A stretch of DNA of 64,000 bases from XYD12-FULL-36-8 sp964391015 (GTDB taxonomy: Bacteria > Bacteroidota > Ignavibacteria > Ignavibacteriales > Ignavibacteriaceae), in the NCBI GenBank assembly GCA_964391015.1, contig CAYMKU010000011.1, forward strand, positions 1 through 64,000. Reading direction: 5' to 3'. The notes below the pieces were generated by a model. It did no database searches and was not told the origin of the DNA. It saw only the letters and a list, made by a program, of their open reading frames with translations. How positions within the stretch are numbered: the stretch's first letter is position 1; each line of letters starts with the position of its first letter. This document shows, in pieces, positions 44,436-52,629 of this stretch. The translations under genes and the position numbers were made by a program.

Positions 44436-45221
44436 ATGAACCAAAACTCACCCATTCCATTCCTAATTGATTTTGATGGTGTGATAAACCTTTATGGCAA
44501 ACCTGCACCATACACAAAAGAGTTGCTTGATCTTTTAGCAAGACACCATATACCAGCTTTTATTCTTAGCAATTCTACGTTAAGAACTACAAAAAACATA
44601 AAAAACTTCTTACTCGAAAACAAGCTTCCGTTTGATATTCCTGTTATGACAGCAGCAGATGCAACATTGAAATTTGTGAAAAGTAATTATAAACGAGTTT
44701 CTGTTTATTGTGTGGAAAATGTGAAGAAAGAATTTGAAAAACTTATTGATGATGCTGATCCCCAAGCTGTTGTTGTTGGCGATTTGGCTGATAGCTGGTC
44801 AGTTGAAACGTTGAATGAAATCTTTCTAAAGATTCATAATGGTGCGGATTTAATTGCAATGCATATGAATCGTTTCTGGTCACCTGAAAAAAATAAACTT
44901 GTGCTTGATGCTGGCTCTTTCATTTCTGCAATAGAATATGCAACCCAAAAGAAAGCTATTTTGATTGGAAAACCTTCACCAATTTATTTCCAAACAGCAC
45001 TTGAAATGCTTGGTTATCCAAAAGATTCAATATTCTTAATGCTTGGAGATGATATGGAATTAGATATTGTACCAACACAAAAAATGGGAGGAAAAACAAT
45101 ATTAATACTCACAGGGAAAACTAAACTTCCGCTTTCAGAATCAGTTAATCCAGATTATATTTCAAATGATTTATCCGAGGCGATAGATATATTAAAGAAA
45201 TTCTACTCTTTCGAATTATAA
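44436..45221 (+). CDS. HAD-family hydrolase, NagD-like
   Basis: The protein has 261 residues from ATG 44436. Motif I is DFDGV, motif II LSNSTLRT, the lysine motif LIGKPSP, and motif IV GDDMELDI. This is the type IIA cap group, which dephosphorylates sugar or nucleotide phosphates. Its 3' end converges on the ATP-grasp gene with 1 bp between them. Confidence 0.85.
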   Translation: MNQNSPIPFLIDFDGVINLYGKPAPYTKELLDLLARHHIPAFILSNSTLRTTKNIKNFLLENKLPFDIPVMTAADATLKFVKSNYKRVSVYCVENVKKEFEKLIDDADPQAVVVGDLADSWSVETLNEIFLKIHNGADLIAMHMNRFWSPEKNKLVLDAGSFISAIEYATQKKAILIGKPSPIYFQTALEMLGYPKDSIFLMLGDDMELDIVPTQKMGGKTILILTGKTKLPLSESVNPDYISNDLSEAIDILKKFYSFEL

Positions 45222-45222
45222 A

Positions 45223-46284
45223 TCACACCGAAACTTTGCCTTTACGCATATAAGCCATATTTACTATTTTCTTCAACACTTCAGAATAAGATATCCCATC
45301 TGCTTCAGCAGATCTCATAAATCCTGCTCCAGCTGTCAAATCTGGATTGGGATTTACTTCAAGCACAAAAATTTCATCATCTTTCGATAAGCGAAGATCT
45401 ACTCTTGCATAATCTCTGCACCCCATTATATGAAATGCGTTAATCGCAATTTCCTTTGCTTTCTTTTCAATCTGCAGTGGAAGATTTGCTGGACAAATGG
45501 GAATGGTTTTATGATACGACTCATGCTGCGGATCCCACTTTGCCTGGTAACTTACAATATTATGCAGATGGTTAGGCATTTCGGTAAAATCTATTTCGCT
45601 TATTGGTAATGCTCTCGTTCCTTCATCTTGAAAAATTGCTATATTAAGTTCACGACCTTCTATAAACTCCTCAATCAGCACAGGCTGGGTAAATTTTTGA
45701 ATGACATGTTCCATCCTCGATAATAATTCGGATTTATTTTTGACAATAGATTCATTTTCAATTCCCACACTTGCATCTTCAAAAGCTGGTTTAACAATAA
45801 GTGGATATTTCAAATCGTGCTTAAGTTTTTCAGGAAGATCGGTCGTCAAAAAAAATGGAGGTGTTTTAATTCCATTTATATTCAAAAGCTTTTTCGCCAG
45901 CATTTTGTTCTGACAATTCGCAAGTGCTAATGGAGGTGAACCTGTATAAGGTATTCCCATCAATTCATAAAGACCAACGATGTTCATTTCAAGCTTAGCA
46001 TCATCTTTATAAAGCTCAACAAAATTAAAAATTACATCAGGCTGATTTCTTTTAAAATCATTTATCAAAATATTTATGTCATCAAAAAGATTAATTACAT
46101 AACAATCAAGTCCTTCTCCGGTCAATTTTTGTTTAATAAATTCATAATCTTCCATCGGAGTTGTTTGATCTACCTCAAAAAAGGGGGTAAAATTCTGCAC
46201 TTTTTTGCGTTTTTTAGAAGGTTTCCTGTACAACTCAGGATTCGGTTCGTTAAAAAGTACTGCAACTTTTAATTTTGCTTTCAT
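45223..46284 (-). CDS. ATP-grasp ligase, D-Ala-D-Ala ligase-like
   Basis: The protein has 353 residues. The N-terminal domain begins LKVAVLFNEPNPE; the centre has YPLIVKPAFEDASVGIENES; the metal/ATP site is in VLEVNPNPDLTAGAGF, with ARVDLRLSKDD before it. The fold is shared with D-alanine-D-alanine ligase, but the sequence is divergent and the N-terminus longer. It may be a ligase of another dipeptide or amino acid. The neighbouring peptidase at 46368 may be linked. Confidence 0.82.
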   Translation of the reverse strand: MKAKLKVAVLFNEPNPELYRKPSKKRKKVQNFTPFFEVDQTTPMEDYEFIKQKLTGEGLDCYVINLFDDINILINDFKRNQPDVIFNFVELYKDDAKLEMNIVGLYELMGIPYTGSPPLALANCQNKMLAKKLLNINGIKTPPFFLTTDLPEKLKHDLKYPLIVKPAFEDASVGIENESIVKNKSELLSRMEHVIQKFTQPVLIEEFIEGRELNIAIFQDEGTRALPISEIDFTEMPNHLHNIVSYQAKWDPQHESYHKTIPICPANLPLQIEKKAKEIAINAFHIMGCRDYARVDLRLSKDDEIFVLEVNPNPDLTAGAGFMRSAEADGISYSEVLKKIVNMAYMRKGKVSV

Positions 46285-46367
46285 TAACTTAACTGCCCAG
46301 ATTTGGGAAATATATTTACTAATCTATTTTCTTAAACACTAATTTAAGTCTTATAAAAGATAAAATC

Positions 46368-47204
46368 ATGAGTTTTTATCCTCAACCTTACAAATATCAA
46401 TGCGGACCCTTCGCACTAAAATATGCACTAGTTATGCTTGGACAATTCAGGAATGAAAGAGAAATTGGGAAAAAAGCCGGAAGCAATTGGTGGTACGGTA
46501 CAGATGAAATAGGTTTAGCCAAAGCTGCTAAAAGTTATAACTGTAAAATGAAATATTTTAGGCGCGAAACTTCTGAAGATGCAATTAAGGTTTTAACCCA
46601 ACACCTTAAACAAGGTTACCCATGCATATTAAGCGTTGATAACTGGGAACACTGGTTTACGATAATAAACATTCAACAGAACAAATTTATTGTTGTTGAC
46701 AGCGGATTGGAGAAAGTAATTGTAACATACACATCTAATCAGTTGTTAAAAAGATGGAAGTACACTGATGAAGAAACCAGAGACGTTAGCTTTGATGGAT
46801 ATGCCTTAATCCCAAAATTTAAAGTTACAACGAAAGCAAATTTTTCACTTGAGAAAGTGAAACATGTAATGCATGAAAGAAATCGAACTCTTGCTGAAAA
46901 GTGGGATACTTATTTCAACGATCTGATCAACATCTGCAGGCCGCATTCACCTAATTCCTACAAAACAATATCCTTTAATGAATTTTTGCGAAGACACGAA
47001 AACATCCTTGTTAAAGAGATAGTGCATTGGCATGGAACACCATCTTACCGAGAACTTAAAAAAATATTAGATAACATGAAGTTCGTTGCGGAGGTTTATG
47101 ACCTTGTAATTTTTGAAGAAGATCAAAAAAAGGCGTTAATTGACTTGTCCGCAATTTTGATGATGTACTCTTGCGGCAAATATGGAATGGACCCAATTTA
47201 TTAA
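46368..47204 (+). CDS. C39-like cysteine peptidase-fold protein
   Basis: The protein has 278 residues. The N-terminal 140 residues look like peptidase C39: a Cys in YKYQCGPFALKYALVMLG, a His in EHWFTIINIQ and an Asp in FIVVDSG. The C-terminal half (about 160-278) is helical, with no known name. The catalytic triad appears complete. There is no secretion signal, so it is probably cytoplasmic. It is divergent from the ATP-grasp gene and may act in the same peptide pathway; this is inference. Confidence 0.7.
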   Translation: MSFYPQPYKYQCGPFALKYALVMLGQFRNEREIGKKAGSNWWYGTDEIGLAKAAKSYNCKMKYFRRETSEDAIKVLTQHLKQGYPCILSVDNWEHWFTIINIQQNKFIVVDSGLEKVIVTYTSNQLLKRWKYTDEETRDVSFDGYALIPKFKVTTKANFSLEKVKHVMHERNRTLAEKWDTYFNDLINICRPHSPNSYKTISFNEFLRRHENILVKEIVHWHGTPSYRELKKILDNMKFVAEVYDLVIFEEDQKKALIDLSAILMMYSCGKYGMDPIY

Positions 47205-47247
47205 ATAATATTACTGACTAATTAAAACCCAAATTACCAACCATAAT

Positions 47248-47817
47248 ATGAACCCGAACACAATACGTCATCCATCTATTTTAAAGAAAGAAGATACTGC
47301 ACTTTTAATCATTGACGTTCAGGAAAAAATTTTCCGCGTGATGTTAAAATCCGATGCCTTAATTCAAAATACCATAAAGCTAATTGAAGGATTTAAGATA
47401 TTGGGACCACCGATTTTTCTGACTGAGCAGTATCCAAAAGGTTTGGGGGAAACAGAAACTAGGATTAAAGATGCATTGAAAGATATTTCCCCGATTCAGA
47501 AAATGAGCTTTAGCTGTTCTGGTGCTGGAAATTTATTTGAGATTCTTAATTACAAAAGAATTAAGCGCGTGGTTGTTGCAGGGATTGAATCACATGTTTG
47601 TGTCCAGCAGACTGCGCTTGACCTCATTGCAAATGGTTTCCACGTAAGCTTAGCTGCTGATGCATGCTCATCAAGAAAAGAAATAGATTATAATATTGCA
47701 CTTGAAAGAATGCGGGCTGTAGATGTAATAGTAACTACAACAGAAGCTATTCTTTTTGAACTGTTGCAGGTTTGCGGAACTGACGAGTTTAAACAAATCT
47801 CAAAAATTATTAAGTAG
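47248..47817 (+). CDS. Isochorismatase-family hydrolase
   Basis: The protein has 189 residues. The catalytic Asp is in TALLIIDVQEKIF, the Lys in IQKMSFSC, and the Cys in AGIESHVCVQQTALDL. It resembles YcaC-type members; the nicotinamidase signature DWHPxxHxSF is absent, unlike the enzyme at 4189. The substrate is open. It follows the C39-like gene by 43 bp. Confidence 0.85.
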   Translation: MNPNTIRHPSILKKEDTALLIIDVQEKIFRVMLKSDALIQNTIKLIEGFKILGPPIFLTEQYPKGLGETETRIKDALKDISPIQKMSFSCSGAGNLFEILNYKRIKRVVVAGIESHVCVQQTALDLIANGFHVSLAADACSSRKEIDYNIALERMRAVDVIVTTTEAILFELLQVCGTDEFKQISKIIK

Positions 47818-47879
47818 ACAAAATTTTTTTATGAATCCTTTTTGTATTTAATTCATCAAATTCTAAAAAGGAGTTAGAA

Positions 47880-48083
47880 ATGAAAAAAAATGTCGGAAGT
47901 ACAGACAAATGGGTTAGAATTGTTCTTGGGGCTGCAATTATAATTCTAGGATTAGTCAATAAAAGCTGGTGGGGATTAGTCGGAATAGTTCCATTAGCCA
48001 CAGCTTTTATGGGTCTTTGTCTAATTTACCTTCCGTTTAACATATCCACTTGTAAATCAAATTCCGAAAACAAGAAGAATTAA
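47880..48083 (+). CDS. DUF2892 (YgaP-like) small membrane protein
   Basis: The protein has 67 residues. KKNVGSTDKWVRIVLGAAI, then two helices (IIILGLVNKSWWGLVGIVPLATA and the end) and LPFNISTCK form the pattern of the inner-membrane DUF2892 family. Some members are fused to rhodanese. A strong AAGGAG precedes the ATG. Confidence 0.85.
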   Translation: MKKNVGSTDKWVRIVLGAAIIILGLVNKSWWGLVGIVPLATAFMGLCLIYLPFNISTCKSNSENKKN

Positions 48084-48243
48084 TTTTCAAACAAACAGAT
48101 AAGCTGCTTCAAACACGAGGCAGCCGTTTTATCATATTCGCCCAATATTCATACTGCAATAAATAAACTAAGATTCTTATCTCAACTATCATCTTTTAAT
48201 TATTTTCTTTTTTAATTTCCCAATAAGAAAAAAGAAATTTATT

Positions 48244-49146
48244 GTGAAAAATTATAATTCTAGAATATCTGCCCAAAAGGGTATCAGATCAACACTAATT
48301 GGAATTATTGTAAGCATCCTCTTGGCGGCAGTAAAAGGTACGGCAGGAATGCTCGGAAACTCTTATGCACTTGTTGCGGATGCTATCGAATCCACTGCCG
48401 ATGTTTTCACATCAATTATTGTTTTAACGGGGTTAAAAATTGCTTCAAAACCAGCAGATGTAAATCATCCCTACGGACATGGAAAAGCTGAACCAATTGC
48501 GGGGATGATTGTCGCCTCTGCATTATTTGTTGCAGCAATAGTAATTATCATTCAAAGCATACACGAAATAATCACTCCACATCATGCACCAGCTTCATTC
48601 ACCTTAATTGTTTTAGTTGCTGTTGTAATTACAAAGGAACTGCTGTTCCGTTTTGTAATCAAAGTTGGCGAAAATATTGAAAGCACTTCTGTGAAGAACG
48701 ACGCATGGCATCATAGAAGTGATGCAATAACTTCACTTGCTGCGTTCATAGGAATTTCAATTGCGCTAATTGGCGGAAACGGTTACGAAGAAGCAGATGA
48801 TTATGCAGCTTTATTTGCATCAATTATAATAATTATCAATGCCTATCGGTTATTCAAACCAGCATTTTATGAGATTATGGATACAGCTCCCCCAATTTAT
48901 ATTTTGGAGGAAGTGAAATCAATTGCTGCCAAGGTTGACGGCGTTGTGGAAATCGATAAATGTTTTGTAAGAAAAATGGGTTTGGAATTTTTTGTGGATA
49001 TCCACGTAATTGTTGATAGGAATTTGCCGGTACATATTGGACATCTAATCGGTCATAATGTAAAAGATGAATTGATGAAATTTAATCCAAAAATATCCGA
49101 TGTGCTTGTTCATATTGAGCCAACAGCATTAATCTCACAAGTTTAA
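48244..49146 (+). CDS. Cation diffusion facilitator (metal efflux)
   Basis: The protein has 300 residues and starts with GTG 48244. Six helices; the metal sites are in ADAIESTADVFTS (helix 2) and DAWHHRSDA (helix 5). The cytoplasmic tail (about 205-300) is the CDF ferredoxin-like domain. It exports a divalent metal in exchange for protons; which one cannot be told. Confidence 0.9.
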   Translation: MKNYNSRISAQKGIRSTLIGIIVSILLAAVKGTAGMLGNSYALVADAIESTADVFTSIIVLTGLKIASKPADVNHPYGHGKAEPIAGMIVASALFVAAIVIIIQSIHEIITPHHAPASFTLIVLVAVVITKELLFRFVIKVGENIESTSVKNDAWHHRSDAITSLAAFIGISIALIGGNGYEEADDYAALFASIIIIINAYRLFKPAFYEIMDTAPPIYILEEVKSIAAKVDGVVEIDKCFVRKMGLEFFVDIHVIVDRNLPVHIGHLIGHNVKDELMKFNPKISDVLVHIEPTALISQV

Positions 49147-49155
49147 AAATTTATA

Positions 49156-50277
49156 ATGACGGTTCTTATTATCATCTGTTTCCTTTGTTCGACCATTATT
49201 CTTGGAAACATGTTTCTTACTATTTCTTTTCCAAATTTCGCACGAAAATTAGAAATTAATCAGACACGTTTAAAAATTTCAATAATTATAGCGTTCAAAA
49301 ACGAACTGAAAAATTTAGATGATCTATTTTCCTCTCTTGCAAAACTAGACTATCCTTTAGACAATTACGAAATAATTCTAGTTGATGACGATTCTACTGA
49401 CGATTCATACAAAAAAGCTGTTAAGTTATCAGAAGGAAAAAATAATTATCACATAATCAAAGTTGAGGATAAAAAATTCCCAGCTAAAAAGGGTACCTTA
49501 GATATTGGAATCAGGAGATCAAAATTTCCATACATTTTAATTACCGACGCAGACTGCCTACCTAGTAAAAACTGGTTGAATGAATATTCTGAAAAATTTA
49601 AAGATGATTATGACTTTCTTTTGGGGGCTGCCCCATTCAGGCAGACACAAAATATTATTAACAAAATTTCATGCTTTGAGAATTTGCGAAGCAGCTTGCT
49701 AATATTTTCATTAGCAAATCTAAAACTTCCCTATTCAGCTACAGCAAGAAATTTGGGGTTTAGAAAATCAGCTTTTGAAGAAATGGGGGGGTTTAATAAC
49801 ATTCAAGAAACATTAAGTGGCGATGATGATTTATTACTAAGAGAAGCAGTTAAACATAAAATGAAAATTGGAATCGTTGATTGGGAGAATTCGTTTGTTC
49901 TTTCTAATTCAAAAACGACTTTACGCGAGTACATAAGTCAAAGGGCAAGACATACAACAACATCGCTTTATTATTTACCGACACATAAATTTCTTCTTGG
50001 TTTTTGGCATTCTTCAAACATTCTCACACTTGTTTCAATTCTTTTCGCAGTCATCAATTCATATTTCGTGATACCACTTCTCATAAAACTGTTGATTGAT
50101 TCATCGGTAGTGTTAATAAGCCAAAAAAAACTTAATTATAAATTTAAGTTGAGTGAAATCCCTTTTCTGCAATTACTGTATGAATTTTTTCTCATTGTAA
50201 ATTTCTTTTCCTCATTTAGAAAAAATATACATTGGAAAAATGATCGGCCACATTCTAATTACCTCAATACCAAATAG
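49156..50277 (+). CDS. Membrane glycosyltransferase, family 2
   Basis: The protein has 373 residues. A helix at the N-terminus precedes ISIIIAFKNELKNL, VDDDSTDDS, the DxD in ITDADCLPS, GDDDLLLREAV and QRARH (as QxxRW). Helices at the C-terminus complete the GT2 processive-like plan. It follows the CDF gene by 9 bp; whether the two act together is unclear. The product is probably a surface polysaccharide. Confidence 0.85.
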   Translation: MTVLIIICFLCSTIILGNMFLTISFPNFARKLEINQTRLKISIIIAFKNELKNLDDLFSSLAKLDYPLDNYEIILVDDDSTDDSYKKAVKLSEGKNNYHIIKVEDKKFPAKKGTLDIGIRRSKFPYILITDADCLPSKNWLNEYSEKFKDDYDFLLGAAPFRQTQNIINKISCFENLRSSLLIFSLANLKLPYSATARNLGFRKSAFEEMGGFNNIQETLSGDDDLLLREAVKHKMKIGIVDWENSFVLSNSKTTLREYISQRARHTTTSLYYLPTHKFLLGFWHSSNILTLVSILFAVINSYFVIPLLIKLLIDSSVVLISQKKLNYKFKLSEIPFLQLLYEFFLIVNFFSSFRKNIHWKNDRPHSNYLNTK

Positions 50278-50297
50278 ACAGACTTTTTATTGCTCTG

Positions 50298-51728
50298 TTA
50301 TTTCCACCTTTTAATTATTATTCGATTATTTTTCATTCTTCTTTCGAGATTATTATTGTCAGCAATAGGTGATTCACTTCCTTTACCATAAATCTTAAAC
50401 ATAAATGAAGGCAATCCCTTATTTATTAAGTATCTGACAACCGATATCGCTCTTTGTTGAGACAATGATTTAAGAGAATCGGGCTCACCATTATTGTCAG
50501 TGTAACTTTCGACCGCCCATTTGATAAATGGATCGCTCTCAAGGTATTCGAAAACTTTATCCAGTTCAGGATAAGCGGTGGGTTTTATTTCATAACTATT
50601 TCTATCAAATAATTTCATTCCATCGAGAACAATTTCATTTGTTGATGTAGTATCTTTTTCCACTACAGTATCGGGACAGCCATCATCATCTTGGAATCCA
50701 TTAATTGTTTCTGCCTCATCAGGGCATTTATCGTTTTCATCTACAATTCCATCTTTGTCCCTATCTCTCAGATTCTTTAAGTTACTTAAAATATCTGGAC
50801 AGCCATCATCATCTTCGTATCCGTTATAATTTTCAGGTTGATTAGGACATTTATCATCTTTATCCAGAATTCCATCTCCATCATTATCATAATCAGGACA
50901 ACCATCCTCATCTTCAAAACCATCAAAATCTTCAGGTTGATTGGGACATTTATCTTTCACATCGGGAATTTTATCCCCATCATTATCGTAATCAGGACAA
51001 CCATCTTCATCCTGGAATCCGTCATAATCCTCAGGATCATAAGCACATTCATCTTCCGAATCTTTTATACCATCGTTATCAGTATCGTGTTCGCTAAACA
51101 GCGAGAGCGAAATACCCACTCTACCTGAATAATAGAAATCAGTAAAACTACCTTTAGTCACATCATCTAGATTATCTGTCTGAGGAAAATAAAACCCCAC
51201 GTTAAAAAAAGTGCTTAAAATTTCACTTAATACCACACGAGAACCGACTTCAGCATCAATTGTGAAAGCCGAGCGTGGATAGTTGCCTTGTTGGTTATTT
51301 ATCAGACGTTTTCCATCAACACCTTTCGGACTGAACCATAAATTGGAAACACCTGCATATATATAAGGAAAAACCTTATCATTAAATGAATATCCAGCGG
51401 TTAATCCACTGCTTGCAAAAACTATATCGGTTTTAAATTCCGTTGGAGATTTAGCATTATCTCTTCCTGCAATAGTCTGCCCCCCGATAGTAATTCTAAA
51501 TCCATAGATCGTGGGAGAATAGGTAGGAAAAAAATATTCACCCATACCAACAGCACCATAACCTAATTTAATCATCTTATAATCAGTCTGACCCAAAGTA
51601 AAATTTGCAGCTAAAGAGATAGGAACCGTTCCAGAGAAATTGTGTCTTCGTTGAACACCTTTTTTTTGTGGCTGAACTAAAACAAAAGGTAAGATTAGTA
51701 TTACCAAAACTTTGTAAACAATCTGCAC
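50298..51728 (-). CDS. OmpA-family outer-membrane protein with TSP3 repeats
   Basis: The protein has 476 residues. A signal peptide (about 1-20) is followed by an eight-strand barrel (about 30-215). Five or so thrombospondin-3-type Ca-binding repeats (DTDNDGIKDSEDECAYDPED, then DYDNDGDKIPDVKDKCPNQP, about 218-350) come next, then a C-terminal OmpA peptidoglycan-binding domain (VESYTDNNGEPDSLKSLSQQ). It tethers the outer membrane to the cell wall and is common in Bacteroidota. Confidence 0.9.
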   Translation of the reverse strand: MQIVYKVLVILILPFVLVQPQKKGVQRRHNFSGTVPISLAANFTLGQTDYKMIKLGYGAVGMGEYFFPTYSPTIYGFRITIGGQTIAGRDNAKSPTEFKTDIVFASSGLTAGYSFNDKVFPYIYAGVSNLWFSPKGVDGKRLINNQQGNYPRSAFTIDAEVGSRVVLSEILSTFFNVGFYFPQTDNLDDVTKGSFTDFYYSGRVGISLSLFSEHDTDNDGIKDSEDECAYDPEDYDGFQDEDGCPDYDNDGDKIPDVKDKCPNQPEDFDGFEDEDGCPDYDNDGDGILDKDDKCPNQPENYNGYEDDDGCPDILSNLKNLRDRDKDGIVDENDKCPDEAETINGFQDDDGCPDTVVEKDTTSTNEIVLDGMKLFDRNSYEIKPTAYPELDKVFEYLESDPFIKWAVESYTDNNGEPDSLKSLSQQRAISVVRYLINKGLPSFMFKIYGKGSESPIADNNNLERRMKNNRIIIKRWK

Positions 51729-52090
51729 TTTGATTCCTGAATGAATAATTTCTTAAAGGATTTTAATAAATAATTATTTCCTAAGTATTAAGTTAAAAAT
51801 ATACACGCTAAAATTATAGTTTACTATAAAGAATACTTACTCTCCACATGGTAATCTAATCAAGTGCCAATTACTTGGTAGTGGCAAAAATTATAGGCGA
51901 ATTGCTCAGCCCTATTAAAGAAAATGCAATAAAATACAATTTCTCATATTAATTCAATCGGCATATAAATTGTTGGAATTCAAACGTTAGACTCTAGTCG
52001 GAAAACTAATCGATAAGAATAAAATTTAACAGTTCATTTAATTATAAAAAAAGTAAATTAAAATAGTAATCAAATTTAACGGAGTTCTTG
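51729..52090. other. Intergenic stretch with no gene
   Basis: AT-rich, between the divergent ompA-like and SNF2-partner genes, so both promoters must lie here. A small inverted repeat TGCCA/TGGCA (51865-51869, 51882-51886) is the only structure seen. Confidence 0.6.
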
Positions 52091-52624
52091 ATGAATTTAG
52101 CAAAGATTGGATTTTTAGAAAGTTTAACTTTAGATGAAACCAGCGGAATAATGGGGGCAATTTTAGTTACTGATGGGGAAACAAAACCGCTGGAGTTTAG
52201 AGTAACGGCACCAATTAAAACAACTAATTTTCAGAAAACACTTTATGGAGATGTTTTACTAGAACACGTTCTGGTAGAACTGATATCTTTACCATTGATT
52301 ACAGCTCTTAATGAAGAACTTGATCTGATACTAGTTAAAGATCCGCTCTTCCTTGGTGCAAATAATAAGCAAGGTATTAGAGTCATTAATATATTTTCAC
52401 AGGATGATAAGCAGCCCTTGCCTCAAAAACCAGTTGAAGAAATAAAATCTTACAAAAGCAATGGACAGAAAGTATTTATCCAAACATCACCAAAGTATGA
52501 AGCAGAGCTTCCCCAAATTAGAGACTTACTAAATTCGATTTGTGAACAAAGAAACCTGCTGGAGCCATTCAGCAGATTAAAAACAGCTTGTGAGCAGGTT
52601 CATCTTCAGAAAACCAATGAATAG
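52091..52624 (+). CDS. Hypothetical partner of the SNF2-like protein
   Basis: The protein has 177 residues from ATG 52091 (GGAG six bases before; a TTG at 52088 would add one residue). It is alpha/beta with no signal: KIGFLESLTLDETSGIMGAIL, then VLLEHVLVELISLPLITALNEELDLILVKD and a helical tail. I do not recognise it. It is 5 bp before the SNF2-like gene and most likely co-translated. Confidence 0.7.
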   Translation: MNLAKIGFLESLTLDETSGIMGAILVTDGETKPLEFRVTAPIKTTNFQKTLYGDVLLEHVLVELISLPLITALNEELDLILVKDPLFLGANNKQGIRVINIFSQDDKQPLPQKPVEEIKSYKSNGQKVFIQTSPKYEAELPQIRDLLNSICEQRNLLEPFSRLKTACEQVHLQKTNE

Positions 52625-52629
52625 CTTAG

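Noticed and set aside
50690..51080. Possible CRISPR array
   Set aside because: The repeats are coding TSP3 units with no unique spacers; no cas gene is present.
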